The translations under genes and the position numbers were made by a program. The notes beneath the pieces are model-generated. The model was not told the DNA's origin. It was given only the letters and a program-made list of their open reading frames with translations, and did no database searches. Shown here one piece after another: positions 47,052 to 60,268 of a stretch of 64,000 nucleotides of DNA. The stretch is from Theobroma cacao (Eukaryota; Streptophyta; Magnoliopsida; Malvales; Malvaceae). The stretch is taken from assembly GCF_000208745.1 (NCBI RefSeq), contig NC_030859.1, forward strand, positions 2,151,697-2,215,696. Reading direction: 5' to 3'. Each line of letters starts with the position of its first letter. The first letter of the stretch is position 1.

Positions 47052-47753
47052 ATGACTCCTAGGAAGGAGAAGTTTTCCTACATCACCGATGATTCTGCGA
47101 GGAAAGCTACCTTCAGGATAAGAAAGGAGGGTCTGTTGAAGAAGGCGAGCGAATTGAGTACCCTTTGTGGGATAGAAGCTTGTGTGATTATCTACAGTCC
47201 TTATGACACTCAACCTGTGGTTTGGCCATCCCCTGAGGGAGCCCAAAGTGTGCTCTCGGAGTTTAAGAAGATGCCTACAATGGATCAAAGCACAAGGATG
47301 ATGAACCAAGAGAGTTTCCTTAGGCAAAGGATTGCAAACGCCAACCAACAGCTCCAGAGACAGTCTAAGGACAATCGTGAGAAAGAGATCACACAAGTCA
47401 TGTTCCAATGCCTGGCTGGACAAGGGTTGGAGAGCTTGAACATGATGGATTTGAATGACCTTGGGTGGCTGCTCGAGCAAAACCTGGAGGGTATTGACAA
47501 GGGGATTGATACGCTTACCAAGGCGTCTCATTCCCAAGGGTCTGTAGCAACAGCATCAGCAACAATGGCAACACCAGAAGCGATGCTGAAGAGTGGAGAG
47601 AAGGTGCAAGCGGAGAGTCCAGAATGTGAGGGGAGCACGGAAACAGAGGATTGGCAACAGATGATCGAGGAGCTGATGCATCCATCAGAGGACGTGGGAC
47701 AGGGTTTGGTGCTCCCATTTGGGGATAACAACCCCACTGCTTTTTTCCCTTAG
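47052..47753 (+). CDS. Type I MADS-box transcription factor, M-gamma (AGL80-like)
   Basis: Intronless, 233 residues, ATG at 47052 (MTPRKEKFSYITDDSARKAT). Residues 1-60 are a MADS domain: the recognition helix region SARKATFRIRKEGLLKKASE, then LSTLCGIEACVIIYSPYD. The CGIEACVIIY block, the following QPVVWPSPEGAQSV and the missing K-box coiled coil are features of M-gamma type I proteins (AGL80, PHERES group). The middle (FLRQRIANANQQLQRQSKD) could dimerise. Family knowledge: these are DNA-binding regulators active in the female gametophyte and endosperm, acting as heterodimers with M-alpha proteins. The domain starts RKEKFSYITDD where AGL80 has RKKVKLAYI, so the first helix is a little divergent. 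A TATA box lies upstream. Confidence 0.9.
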   Translation: MTPRKEKFSYITDDSARKATFRIRKEGLLKKASELSTLCGIEACVIIYSPYDTQPVVWPSPEGAQSVLSEFKKMPTMDQSTRMMNQESFLRQRIANANQQLQRQSKDNREKEITQVMFQCLAGQGLESLNMMDLNDLGWLLEQNLEGIDKGIDTLTKASHSQGSVATASATMATPEAMLKSGEKVQAESPECEGSTETEDWQQMIEELMHPSEDVGQGLVLPFGDNNPTAFFP

Positions 47754-48744
47754 AAAAACAGCTATGCGTATAACAGTTTCAGTACTGTCTGTCTAAGTGT
47801 GCTATGTGTAGGGATGTTCTCATTGCATGTTTTTATGTTCTAGTTTAAGTTATTTACATTTTCCTTTCTTGTTCACAATCAGCCCTTGAATCTAATGTAC
47901 CTAAATAAATTCCTTATGATTCAAATATTATGATTGTTATCACAAATCATGAGTTCTATTGCTATAGACAACTTATCATATTTGGGTCTCGGGTGTTGTT
48001 TCAATTTTGTTGTTTCTTATGGTTTTTGTTGTAGGGTGTTGTTTCTTTGCTGTATTGGGTGTTGTTTCAGTTCTCTCCTCATGGTGTGCTCTTGTACGCT
48101 TTAATATGATCTCTTTCAGTTGATCAGATTTTGTATCAATCATTCATATTCAATAAAATTGTTCCTGATTCAGCAAAAAAAGAAGAAGAAGAAGAAGAAA
48201 AAGGCAGCCAAATCAACAGGAAATGTAAGTCAATGATAGTAAACCTCTTCAGTTTTATTCTGGCATATAAGCGCAAGCAATATGTTTATCAAAATCATTT
48301 TATCACATAACTTTCATGTTATACAAGTTGAACTAACATGTATCAGATTGCAGCAATCAGTGAATCATGAATAAGAAATCACCAACCTTCCTTATCCAAA
48401 AAGAAAATAATTAGTGTAATATGATACCTTTTAATTTTTTATGAAAGATAACAGTACGAATTTTGTAGAAATATTGAGTTCGTTAGAAACCGTTATTGCC
48501 TTTTCTTTTTTTCTTTGGAAAGACAATTAATTGTTATTAAAATTTTAAGAGATTAGTTGTTCAAATCATAACTAAAGATGATAAAAGTAATGAAAAAAAT
48601 GACAAATAATAAAATATTACAAAAGTATCGAAAACTCTTTAATACAAATACTTTTAACTAGTCAAATCATCAATCATAAAAGTTTACTTCTTTTTATTTT
48701 CTAGTCAAATACTTTAATACAAATACTTTAATACAAATATCTAG
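47754..48744. other. Intergenic, no gene seen
   Basis: MADS 3' UTR with AATAAA-type signals near 47903 and 48152, then a GAA microsatellite (48180-48202) and AT-rich DNA. Confidence 0.45.
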
Positions 48745-49255
48745 TCAAATACTGGAGATGTTAGTTGCCTTATATATAGAGATGGTTTTGACTCTGAACT
48801 TATATAGGGTTGCTTTTCCAGAAGTACTAATTTATTTATCTCTTTTCATATTTGTTTAGGTAGCTAAGCGAGACATATATATCTCTATAAAGATATGAAA
48901 ACTTTTATATTCCCATTGTTTCAGTAATACAATTTCTTGCCAGAAAACACTGGTCAGTAGCTTAAATTTCATTCTTTTGTAAGATGTAAGAGAATTGTTG
49001 AATCCTGAAAGGAATGTCTCTAGTACTCTGCCTCTACTTGACAAAGAAATAAAATGTATGAGACCGTTAGAACTTCATATGATCATGGTCAGGACAAATT
49101 TCATGGACATTTTTAACCTCTTCAAACTGGTATGCATCCCTGATCCCTTCATTTGCCAGCTTAGATACTTTAACCAGTAGCCGCAAACAAGCCCCCTTAG
49201 ACTTAGTGAAGATCTGTGACCTCATTCTGAATAAAGGATTCAACTGCTTTCCAGG
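48745..49255 (-). pseudogene. F-box/LRR gene fragment (3' end and flank)
   Basis: The minus strand of 49067-49255 encodes a truncated terminal exon, LNPLFRMRSQIFTKSKGACL, RLLVKVSKLANEG, YQFEEVKNVHEICPDHDHMKF, stop. It lines up with the ends of the F-box genes to the right. The stretch 48745-48900 repeats the F-box upstream sequence (GATGTTAGTTGCCT, TAGGTAGCTAAGCGAGACAT). The F-box and LRR exons are gone. Confidence 0.7.
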
Positions 49256-49861
49256 ACAGCTAATTTATCAAGCCCTCTAGCTCTTTTTATTTGTAAAGAT
49301 TTTACACTTCTGTTGATAAATTTTACATGCAAATGATTTCTGTTATTCTTGTCAGTAGCTTAAATTTCATTCTTTTGTAACATGGAAGAGAACCGAATCC
49401 TAAAAGGAATGTGTCTAGTACTCTGCCTCTACTGGACCTGGCATGGGTGATTCATATAATTTTGATTGAATTAATGTAATTGTTTGATAAATATAAAACT
49501 TTTTCAGCATACATAATGGTTACACAAGGTTGAAACTTTAATCTTAGCTTGCATGACTTGTTTCTTTTGGCACCCTTTCATGGCGATTATTCTGCATGGT
49601 TTTCAATTTGGTCGGGCTGATTTTGTTCTGCATTTGTTTTTTTAATAAGCAATTATAAAAGAAAGCTAGAAATATGAGCTTAACATGAAACAAGTCATAA
49701 ACTATAACCATGTCCAACATCAAAATGTTTTCCTGGACAAACTCAATAATCTAACAGAAATAGAAACCATGTCCTTATGAGTTCAAAGTTACAAACCTGA
49801 ATTTTGCTTTTTTCTTCTTGGCAATTAAATTAAGCATAAGTGAAAACTTTTTGAGCTTAAT

Positions 49862-51910
49862 TTAAAGGTTCGTATGAACATGATCAGGATAAATTTCAGG
49901 AGGCTTTTCAACCATTTTAAACTTGTAAGGATACTTCCCTTTCTTTTCCAGCTTAGGCACTTTTAGCAAATACCTCAAACACCTCCCATCTTGTTTTGAT
50001 ATAATTAGTGGAGTTCTTAGGAACAAAGGTATTAACCGCCTTGCCAAGAACATCTCTTTGGTCTCATCTGCACATCCTTTTAGTTTGACAAACTTGAGAT
50101 TATTGAGTTTATCAGAACCAGCGAATATGGCGGAGAATTTTTCAGTACTAGGCAAGTCATAGCATTTAGGATCAATCTGCAAGTTAAGATGTTTGAAGAA
50201 CATCAAATTTGTGCATTAATCGTTACATTGTTACGAGTTTTATCGTTCAAGTGATTTAATTTCTCATCAAACTAAAGTGAAATCCATTCTAATATTCCAC
50301 TATAGCACCAATTTTTCTCAGCAGCACTGTGCTTGTATCATAAAAATGCAAAACATATCAAGAAAATGGCAAGACTTACAGTCACATAGAGTTTTTCCAA
50401 GTTAGGACAGTGCTTCAGAAAGCAAAGTAGTGCATTGATATTTCCTCTCTCCATTGAACAATCAATCCACCAAAGCTCTTTGAGCTCGTTGAAACAAAAC
50501 TCAAAGTCTATGCTTGAAGAAGGTAACTTCTTGCAAAATGATTTCTAAATTAAAAAAAAAAAAACTGAAGAAAATAAGTTTAGCACAATAAAACTGATCA
50601 AAGATCGAGAACAGAAGCATGAAACTGAAAATTTGATTACTGAGTTTAGATAAATTACTGAAACATGCCTCGAAAAGCCATCTACATAGTGTTAGAGATT
50701 CAACACCATCTGTGCTTTCCAAAATGGATTTGAAGCATTGAAACAAGGTGGTGCAGCCACAATTGCAGCTTCCCTTGTATAATCCATAATAATGAGTATA
50801 GGAGGAAGGCTTTTTAAAGTCCCATGTCCAATGTGTTAGAGGGCCTTGTCTGAAATCAAGCATGGCATCTTCCAAGTATAGTCCACGGTGATGCACACAT
50901 GAAAGCCACGAGCGATAAGAATTACAATTACAGAACACATTAAACCGAAAACACACTAATCTGCCTCGATATTGGAAAGACTTTAAACAAGAGCCTCCAA
51001 AACAGAGATATTCTAATTGTGGGCAATCCATGACAGTTAATTTTTGAAGCCTAGCAGCATTTTCTATATCTAAAGATTGTACTCCATTACACTTTGCAAT
51101 AGTCAAACTCTCAAGAAATGGTAAATATGACACCATAGAAGTAAGCGCCTTGCTGGAAAGGCGGCATACTGATATTAAGTATAGAGCTTTTATTTTGAAC
51201 TGCTGATCAGTAGGTAATGGGGTATTTAGCTCCAATATCTTCTCATATTTGTAAGGAAATGGCCATTTATCACGCTTTGGAAGATTCAACGGTAACAACC
51301 AATCAAATGACTTTGACAGTTTATGTTCCCTAGCGGAGAAATCAAGATGAAGTGTATTATTTGGTGCAATGGCAGCAAAGAGGGCTCTGCCATGGCCAAA
51401 GTTAAACTGGAACCCCCACTTATTTCTTGGTGGATGAAGGTCAGCTAAATCATTAAGAAGGCTCAATATGGTAACTACAGCATCTTCAATGGTACCATGT
51501 AGTACACGGGCCTTTTTCCAAAGATCTTTCCATCGAGTAGAAAGAAAAGTGGTTTGGACAGCAGATTCAAAAGGGAGGAAGGTAATGATGTGACAGAGGA
51601 TCTCATCGGGGAAACAACTGATGAAATCTTTAGGATCCATATTCCTGTAAAAAAACAAGATTTATCTCACAAGGAATTCAAGGAAAATATTCTGATCCTA
51701 TCAAATAGTAAAAGTCAAAAAAAGATATACCAGTGTTTTCTTGTGCTATCATAAGAGAATGGAGTAAAATTGGCCTGATAATGTCAACATACAAAAATAA
51801 CATCCAAAAGAAAATACTGACAGTTGTTCCTTTGCAGTTTTCCTTTGGTTGTCATCTGGATCATGTTCTGTCTCTGGACTCTTCTTCTTCATCATACTCT
51901 TCTTTCCCAT
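49862..51910 (-). CDS. F-box/LRR protein, cluster gene 1
   Basis: Four exons: 51822-51910 (MGKKSMMKKKSPETEHDPDD...), 50669-51644, 50380-50544 and 49862-50176, giving 514 residues. If translation starts at the ATG in exon 2 it is about 30 shorter. Exon 2 holds the F-box (FPDEILCHIITFLPFESAVQ, TTFLSTRWKDLWKKA), which binds SKP1, then LRR-type repeats (LPFLESLTIAKCNGVQSLDI, LQKLTVMDCPQLEYLCF). The last exon (IDPKCYDLPSTEKFSAIFAG...) is FBD-like. The intron after exon 2 has a GC donor (CGAG/GCATGT). The donor of exon 1 is a choice: CT/GTCAGT keeps frame. Family role: substrate adaptor of an SCF ubiquitin ligase; substrate unknown. Confidence 0.8.
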
Positions 51911-52889
51911 CTTTTCTTCAGCTTTCAGAGGTTTGCAAAATTAATAGTATTTTCAAAAGAAAATACTGAGATGTTAGTTGCCTATTCAAAGATATATATG
52001 GGGTTTCCAGGAAAGAACTCAACAAATAAAGTATATATAGGGTTGCCTCTTCTATTAGACTTAGAATGAAAGCAATGTGAATTGACTTTGTTGTCACAAA
52101 GTCATTTTCCCATATAATAAGTTAATTATCTCTTTTCACCTTTGTTTAGGTAGCTAAGCCAGACATATATCTCTATAAAGATAAGAAAACTGTTACATTC
52201 CCATTTTTACGCAATACAGTTTATTACAAGAAAACTTTTGTCAGTAGCTTAAATTTCATTATTTTGTAAGCATGGAAGAGAATTGAATCCTGAAAGGAAT
52301 GTCTCTGGTACTCTGCCTCTACTTCACCTATCATTGGTGATTCATATAATTTTGATTAAATCAATGTAATTTAAGTCATGGGTTTGTTTCCAAATCAAAT
52401 TTTCTATTCTCACCTACTAACCCAATTTTTTACACCTGAATGTAACCTCTTTATTCTTTCCTTTTTCCTCAGGTTTTTGGAGTACGAGAACTGACTAGAT
52501 TTTATATGATGTTTGACCTCCATTCTTCCATTACCTTCCCAACCAGATGTAATTTCTAATTGATTAAGCCAAAGCCTTCTTTCCTGAAACAATGATTCAA
52601 TAACACTCACCTTTAATTGGCAAAGCTTCTTATCTTTATAAGTTTTCATCAAAAATAGTAGCCTCCCAACCACAATTGCATAGCAGCAAAAAAATAAATA
52701 AAACAATTTTTCTTAATCTCTGTTGCAATAATAAAGGCTATACAAGGGATATTGGAATAGGAGTCAGAGTATACTCTGTCCAAAAATCAGAAGGGCTTTT
52801 GTAGACAAATTTCTTGGTGTAAATCCAATGCTACAAACCTAAACTTATGTTTTCCACTTCTTGACAGGGAAATTAATTATATGAGACAG

Positions 52890-54920
52890 TTAGAACTTCA
52901 TATGAGCATGATCATGACATGTTTCACGGAAATTTTTAACCTCTTTAAACTTGAAAGGATCCATCCCTTCTTTTTCCAGCTCAAGTACTTTAACCAGACG
53001 GCGCAAACAAGTCCCTACAAGTCCCCTTCGACTTAGCTAGGATCACCGGTTTCATTCTGAAAAAAGGTCTCAACCGCTTTGCAAACAAAATCTCCTTGTT
53101 TCCATTTGCAAATCCTTCAAGTTTCAGCAGCTTGAGATGATTGAGTTTTCTGAGTCCATTGACTTTAGCTGAGCGCTGCTTTGTGCTTCCCATGTTATAG
53201 CTTTCAGGATCAATCTGCAAGTGTGATGAAGAGTAATTAATGGTAGCATTGCTGTGAGTTCCTACCATCACAATCATTCAATTGTTCACCAAGTAAAAAT
53301 CTACTTGTATCATGAAAATGGAATGACTTACAGTCAGATAAAGTCTTTCCAAACAAGGACAGAGTTTAAGAAAGGTGAGTAGGGAATTAAAATTGTCTCT
53401 GTCCGTTGAATAATCAATCCACCACAGCTCTGTCAGCCCGTCTAAACGAAACTCACTGTCTCTACTTAGAGATGATAACACCAAGGAGATCAATGCCTGC
53501 AAATAAAATTGATCAAAGTTTGAGTCATGAGTATTTAGGAGTACAGAAGCCTGAAAAAATCATTTTGAGAGTGGATAAATTGCTGGAACATACCTCGAAA
53601 ACCCATCTACATAGTGTTAGAGAGTTAACATTTTTAATGCTTTCGAGGATTAATCTGAAGCAATCACAATTGATGCCATTATATATAGGAGGGCCTTGTC
53701 TGAAATCAAGCATGGCATCATTCAGTTGGAACTTGAAGGGAGACAGAGACCAATTGGGAAATATAGGACGATCATCATTAGAGGAAAGTTCAGACTCAAA
53801 TAACACCAATCTGCCCCTATATTGGAAAGACGTTAAGTTGGAACCCTCAAACCTGACAGATTCTAATTGGGGACAGTCCAAGACAACTAATTTAAGAAGC
53901 TCTCTAGCATCTTTTATTTGCAAAGATCGTAATCCATTGCATTTTGCGATAGTCAGGCTTTCGAGAAATGGGAAACTCGACACCATAGATGAAACCGCCT
54001 CCTTAGAAGGATAGCTTACTGATATTAGATACAAAGATTTTAATTTCTTTGTATTGCAAGATGGTTCCTCCAGCATCCAACCAAGTCCATACCAACGAGA
54101 TGGCCAATGGTAACGAGGTGCAAGATTCAGCTTCAACAACCAATCAAATGGCCTTGGGAATTCTTGTTTACCAGCAGAGAAATCAAGTTACAGTGAATTA
54201 TTGGGCGCAATAGCAGCTAAGAAGACTCTACCATGGCCCAACTCGAATTTGAACCCCCACTTATTTCTTGGTCGATCTTGTTCACAATCGTCAACAAAGC
54301 TGGATATAGCAGTAACAGCATCTTCCATTGTTACATCATGGACAGAAGCCACAAAGCTTCTTTCCAAAGGTCTTTCCACTGAGTAGAAAGAAACGTGGTT
54401 CTGACAGCAGATTGAAAAGGGAGGAAGGAAATGATGTGGTAAAGGATGTTGTCAGGTAGACGACTGATGAAATCATTAGGATCCAAATTACTGTTCAAAA
54501 AACAACATCGATCATGTCTGTCATAATGTGTTCAAAATATTTGTCTGATCATAACCGAAACTAATAAAATTCCAAAGAAAATAAATAGAAAAGTTCTCAC
54601 TTGGCAATTTTTCTTGTTAAGTTATCAGGAGCATGCTCCTTTTCTTGATGCCTCCATTTATGAAGGAATAAGGGTATAATTTGGTGAAGGATTTCATCAT
54701 GTAAACTACTGATTAAATCAGCCACGTCCGAATCCCTGTTCAAATACAAGATTGATCTAAAAAGGCTTCCACCTTCCAGTCGCTGGAACCGAATCAACAG
54801 TGAAAGTTGAGAAGAAAATAATAACAGTTCTTACCTTGCTGTGTTTCTTGGGATATTACCATCTGGATCATGCCCCTGTTTCAATTGATTACTCTTCTTG
54901 ATTCTTCTCTTCTTTCCCAT
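52890..54920 (-). pseudogene. F-box/LRR pseudogene, cluster gene 2
   Basis: The exon order of gene 1 is kept (start MGKKRRIKKSNQLKQ at 54920, LRR exon, WWIDYS exon, IDPESYN exon) but with at least three lesions. A one-base loss in the T run after WKDLWKEA shifts frame near 54358. A TAA replaces a codon in NNSL-stop-LDFSAG at about 54187-54189. A 10-bp tandem duplication (GGGACTTGTA) near 53020 shifts the last exon. It also has an extra upstream exon (about 54597-54737) with a second partial F-box (DEILHQIIPLFLH). Its intron after RWVFE uses a normal GT donor, unlike its neighbours. Confidence 0.82.
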
Positions 54921-55316
54921 ATTTTCATCAATATTTTTTCAGTTTGTGGTTTGACCATATATATGGGGAATGACTATATATATATTTTTTCCATCCATCC
55001 TCCATCAAAAGGCTATTGACTGTGGTTTGTTATTAGAACTCGGTTGTTTTATTGTTTGTTCTGTTCTTCCTGGACTTTGTGTTTTCTTGTTTCTTGCCCC
55101 TGTTTTTTTTTTCAGGAATCCTTTGTTTCTTTCTCCAGGATTTATTGTTCCTGTTGGCAATGAAGCTTTATTTTCAACAAACAAGAAAGACAAGAGTTGT
55201 CTAATTCCCTTAAAAAAAATCAATTACTGGTAGAGTTTCATACTTTTTTGAAAAGCAGTTGTTTTAATACCTACCCAATAACTATTATGCCATTCCAAAG
55301 TCATGCTAGAATTGGA

Positions 55317-55850
55317 GTAAACAAGAATTTTGTTTAGGAATTTGTGCAAGAAATTGATCATATAAATTAAAAAGGATAAGAAAGGTGTTATATTCCCTTA
55401 TCAGATATATTAAAATTTAATGCCAGAAAAAATCTTGTCAGTATAGCTTACCGGAGATTCCAAAGGCGGGAAGGTCATGAATAATGATGCTTGGCAAAGA
55501 AGTTCATCAGATAAGCCACTGGCAAACTATTTTGAAGACTGAATGTTATAATTTGAAAAAACTAATTGAATATTCCTTGAGAATCCATCTACATAATGCA
55601 AGAAGAATGAGCCATGAGTGGAAAAAAGACAAGTTAGGTACCCTTAAGTTTTTATTAATTATATTTCTTGAAGAAGATTGGGCCAATTGACAAGCAATTG
55701 CTGCAGCCCCTTATTATTTTCCAGGATTAATTATAATGCAAGTAAATTGAGTTTGGTCAGAGAGACAAAAGTTTTCAAACGAACCCCATTAAACTATGGC
55801 TTAACTGCCTTCATAAGGATCAAGGTTCATTGAAAAACCAGCTTTCTTCG
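55317..55850. repeat. Dispersed segment R, copy 2
   Basis: Lies between cluster genes 2 and 3. Same blocks as 39297-39670, interrupted near 55400-55545 by a short stretch resembling an F-box exon edge (GGGAAGGTCATGAATAATGA). Confidence 0.65.
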
Positions 55851-56282
55851 GATAATCCATGCTTTGGTAAGTGGAGGGGAACTTCAAGGATTAGCGCATT
55901 ACCATGTGATTCATCTGTTAATACATATATAGCTCTGTTTACTCCACTCTATGAACCATACCATTTCACCAAGCTATCAGTGAATATAAAACAGTATCAG
56001 TATACATAACAGTTACAGAAGGTTGAAACTTTAATCTTAATTTGCATTTCTTTTGGCACATTTTCATGACAATTACTCTGCATGTTTTTCAATCTACTCC
56101 GGTTGATTTTGTTCTGCAATTTTTCCAGAAACATGAAACTAGGATAATTATGTCCAAAATTCAAAACGTTTTCCTGGACAAACTCAATAATCCAACAGAA
56201 AAAGAAATCATACAGAAATGTATTTTGCTTTCTTCTTCTTGATAATGAAATTAAGCATAAGTGAAAATTTATTGAGCTTAAT

Positions 56283-57985
56283 TTAAAGGTTCATATGAAC
56301 ATGATCAGAGTAAATTTCAGGAAGCTGTTCAACCAGCTTAAAGCTGTAAGGATATTTCAGTTTCTTCTCCAGGTTAGGTACCTTTACCACATACCTCAAA
56401 CGACTCCTTAGAAATAAAGGTGTCAACTGCCTTACGACATCTGCACATCCTTCTACTTTGACAAACTTGAGATTATTGAGTTTATAATCAGGAACATTGA
56501 TCATTGCTGAGAATCTGTCAGTGCTAGGCAAGTTATAGCATTTAGGATCAATCTGCAAGTTAAGATATTTGAAGAGTATCAACTTTGTGCATTAATAGTT
56601 GCATTGTTGCGAGTTCTATCATTGAAGTGATTTAATTTCTCATCAAACAAAAGCGAAATCCATTCTAACATTCTAGAAGTATTAATTTTTCACACAAGCA
56701 CTTGTATCATAAAAATGCAAAGTATTTCAAGAAAATGGGAAGACTTACAGTCACATAGAGTCTTTCCAATTCAGAACAGAGATTCAGAAAGCAAAGTAGG
56801 GCATTGATATTGTCTCTCTCCATTGAACAATCAATCCACCAAAGCTCTTTGAGCTGGGGCAAACGAAACCCAAGGTCTGTACTTGAAGAGGGTAACTTGC
56901 AAAATGATTTCTAAATAATAACAAAAAAGAAAAGAAGAAAATAAGTTTAGCACGATGAAACTGATCAAAGATTAATCGGTTATGAGAGGATAGGAGTACA
57001 GTTTAGATAAATTACTGAAACATGCCTCGAAAAGCCATCTGCACATTGTTAGAGATTCAACAGCAACTATGCTATTCAGAATTAATTTGATGCATTGAAA
57101 CAAGGTGGCGCTACCACAATTGCAGATCTTGTAGAATCCATAAGGAGGATCAGCACTGGAAGGCATGTCAAAGTCCCATGTCCATCGTGTTAGAGGGCCT
57201 TGTGTGAAATCAAGCATGGCATCTTCCAAGTGGAATCCACAGTGACAAAAATGTTCATTCGACGAGTGATAAGAATTAAATTTGCAGGACGGTTTAAACC
57301 GAAAAGACACCAATCTGCCTCGATATTGGAAAGACTTTAAGCAGCTGGAACCTCCAAAACAGAAATATTCTAATTGTGGGCAATCCAAGACAGTTAATTT
57401 TTGAAGCCTAGCTGCATTTTCTATATCTAAAGATTGTACTCCGTTACACTTTGCAATAGTCAAACTCTCAAGAAATGGTAAATACGACACCAGAGAAGTA
57501 AGCACCTTACTGGAAAGGCGGCATACTGATGTTAGATACAGAGCTTTTATTTTGAACTGCTGCAATGGGAGATTTAGCTCCAATAGCTTATCATGTTTGT
57601 AGGGAAATGGCCATTTGTCGCATGCCGGCAGATTCAACGGTAACAACCAATCAAATGATCTCGACAATCGTTGTTCCCCAGCAGAGAAATCAAGGTGAAG
57701 TGCATCATTAGGCGCAATGGCAGCAAAGAGGGCTCTACCTTGTCCAATGTTAAACTGGAATCCCCTCTTACTTCTTGGTGGACGAAGTTCAGCAAAATCA
57801 TTAAGAAGGCTAAATACAGTAGCAACAGCATCTTCTATGCTTCCATGTACAAAAGCCTTTTTCCAAAGATCTTTCCATCGAGTAGAAAGAAGAGTGGTTT
57901 GGACAGCAGATTCAAGAGGGAGGAAGGTAATGATGTGGTAAAGGATCTCATCTGGAAAACAACTGATTAAATCTTTGGAATCCAT
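56283..57985 (-). CDS. F-box/LRR protein, cluster gene 3
   Basis: Coding exons 57026-57985, 56749-56910 and 56283-56552 give 463 residues from MDSKDLISCFPDEILYHIIT. The F-box (FPDEILYHIITFLPLESAVQ, TTLLSTRWKDLWKKA) and LRR region are nearly the same as gene 4. The intron after exon 1 has the GC donor CGAG/GCATGT. The last exon is 15-16 codons shorter than in genes 1 and 4, with in-frame losses around CADVVRQLTPLFLRSRLRY, so its C-terminal FBD-like part is altered. A noncoding leader exon near 58110-58180 (donor AAGTTG/GTATTTTC) is likely; its MGKK start has been lost. Role as gene 1. Confidence 0.78.
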
Positions 57986-57989
57986 ATCC

Positions 57990-60268
57990 CTATTAAAAGA
58001 AACAAGATTTATGTGATCCTGTCAAATAATAAAAGGCAAAAGAAAATCACTGGTAAGGAGTAAAATTAGTCTCATAATATCAACAGACAAATCCAACATT
58101 CAAAAGAAAATACCAACTTATTCCAGTGTTTTTTGGATTCTTCCTTTGGATCTGTCTCTGGATTCTTCCGATGTTATTATCTGTTAAAAGATGTCTATGG
58201 GGTTTCACCTTGAACTTTCTTCAGAAGAACTCAACAAATAAGTATATATAGGGTTACCTGCTGCCGCTTCCGAAAGACTTAACTGTCCCTAAAGTTTCCA
58301 CGTTACAAAGGAAATTTGTATTTTTTGTTCAATAACATCCATTGTTATTTAAAAGCAAAGGATCTACCACAAGAGAATCATAGATAAAATAAAATACCTC
58401 AAAAGCAATTGAAAAATACCTCAAAAGCAATTCAAGTTCTTATTTTTTTTAAGGTCTTCTTACTTATATGGATGTAGTGATGGACTTGAATTCAGATGAC
58501 TCAAATGGTCTTGATTTTGCTTAGCCCAATCCATAAATAACAAGAAATATATAAAACTCTAAAGAAGAATATGGGTGGGATTTTTAAGAATCCAAATCCA
58601 TGCAATCTCATGACTAATATTTTATTTGAAATTTTATTTAATTTAATATTATTATTTAATTTTTTAAATTATTTAAAAAATTTTATTTACCAACTAATTA
58701 CAATAATTAACATTAACACATTGTAATTGACTTTTACACAAAAAAGAATTATCAATGAGATTCTTTTCATTGCAATCTTTACTAATCAGTCATTTTATCC
58801 TATCATATTGCTGAAGCACTTTATAGATAAATAATTTCCACCATCACATCCAATCCTTGTAATATGAATTCATGATTTTTATTATTGCTAGACTTTAAAA
58901 ATATTTTTCAAGTCCTCAATTAGTCTTCACTTAGTATCCTAATATCAAATCCTTCAATAGTATTGTATATACTCCTTCTAATGTACAACAAAAATGATAA
59001 AGATACAATATTTGGGCTGGGAAGGCTTCTAATGTAAATTATTTTATTATTAGAGAAAATTAAATGACCAATAATTAAATTTTGATCGATCAAAAATATG
59101 AATATTATTTATAAATTACCTTGATTTATTTATAGACAAATTAGATGACAAATAATTAAATTTTGATTGGTCCAATTTAAATATTATTTTCAAATTTTCT
59201 CAAGGGATAAATATATGACATATAGGTGAATTAGTTCAACTATGTATCTTTGAAATAATCCAACAGATAAATTAATTATTTAATAATTAATTATATGGTT
59301 ATGATATCATTAAGTCCACATGGAGACACGTAATTGGATCATAATTTTTCTCCTTCTACACCCATCTACATAATGCAATTGAATATACTAAATGATAAGA
59401 AGAATGAGCCATGAGTAGAAAAAAGACAAGTTAGGTACCCTCAAGTTTTATTAAATATATTTCTTGAAGAAGATTGGATCAATTGGCAAGCAATTGCTGC
59501 AGCCCTTTATTATTTTTCAGGATTAATTATAATGCAAGCAAATTGAGTTTGGTCAGAAAGACATAAGTTTTCAAACGAAATATTCCCCCTTAAACTATGG
59601 CTTAACTGCCTTCATAAGGATCAAGATTCATAGAAAAAACCAGCTTTCTTCGGATAATCCATGTTTTAGAAATTGGAGGGAAACTTCAAGAATTAGCAAA
59701 TTACAGTGTGATTCATTTGTTAATACATCTATCTATACATATATATAGCTCTGTTTGCATTTAATTTTAGTCATGAGTTTATTATTCATGTCCTCAATTA
59801 GTCCTCACTCAGTATCCTAATATCAAATCCTTCAATAGTGTTGTATATACTCCTAATGTACAACAACAATGATAAAGATACAATATTTGGGCTGGGAAGG
59901 CTTGCTTACTCCACTCTATGAACCATGCCATTTCATAATGCTATCAGTGAATATAAAACAATATCAGTATACATAATGGTTACAGAAGGTTGAAACTTTA
60001 ATCTTAGCTTTCATGACAATTGTTCTGCATGTTTTTCAATCAGCTCCTGCTGATTTTGTTCTGCATTTTTCTAGAAATATAAACTTACAACCTAACATGA
60101 AGCAAGTCATCAAACCAGGATGACTATGTCCGAAATTCAATACGTTTACCCGGACAAACTCAATAATCCAACAGAAATAGAAATCATGTCCTTATGCGTT
60201 CAAAGATACAGAAATGTATTTTGCTTGACAATGAAATTAAGCATAAGTGAAGGCTTATTGAGCTTAAT
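57990..60268. other. Spacer between F-box genes 3 and 4
   Basis: Leader of gene 3, AT-rich DNA, segment R copy 3 (59395-59650), and a direct repeat of about 115 bp (58914-59030 and 59790-59903, sharing CTAATATCAAATCCTTCAAT and ATTTGGGCTGGGAAGGCTT). No gene. Confidence 0.55.
59395..59650. repeat. Dispersed segment R, copy 3
   Basis: Same blocks as 39420-39668 and 55600-55840 (GAATGAGCCATGAGTAGAAA, CATAAGGATCAAGATTCATA). Confidence 0.65.
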
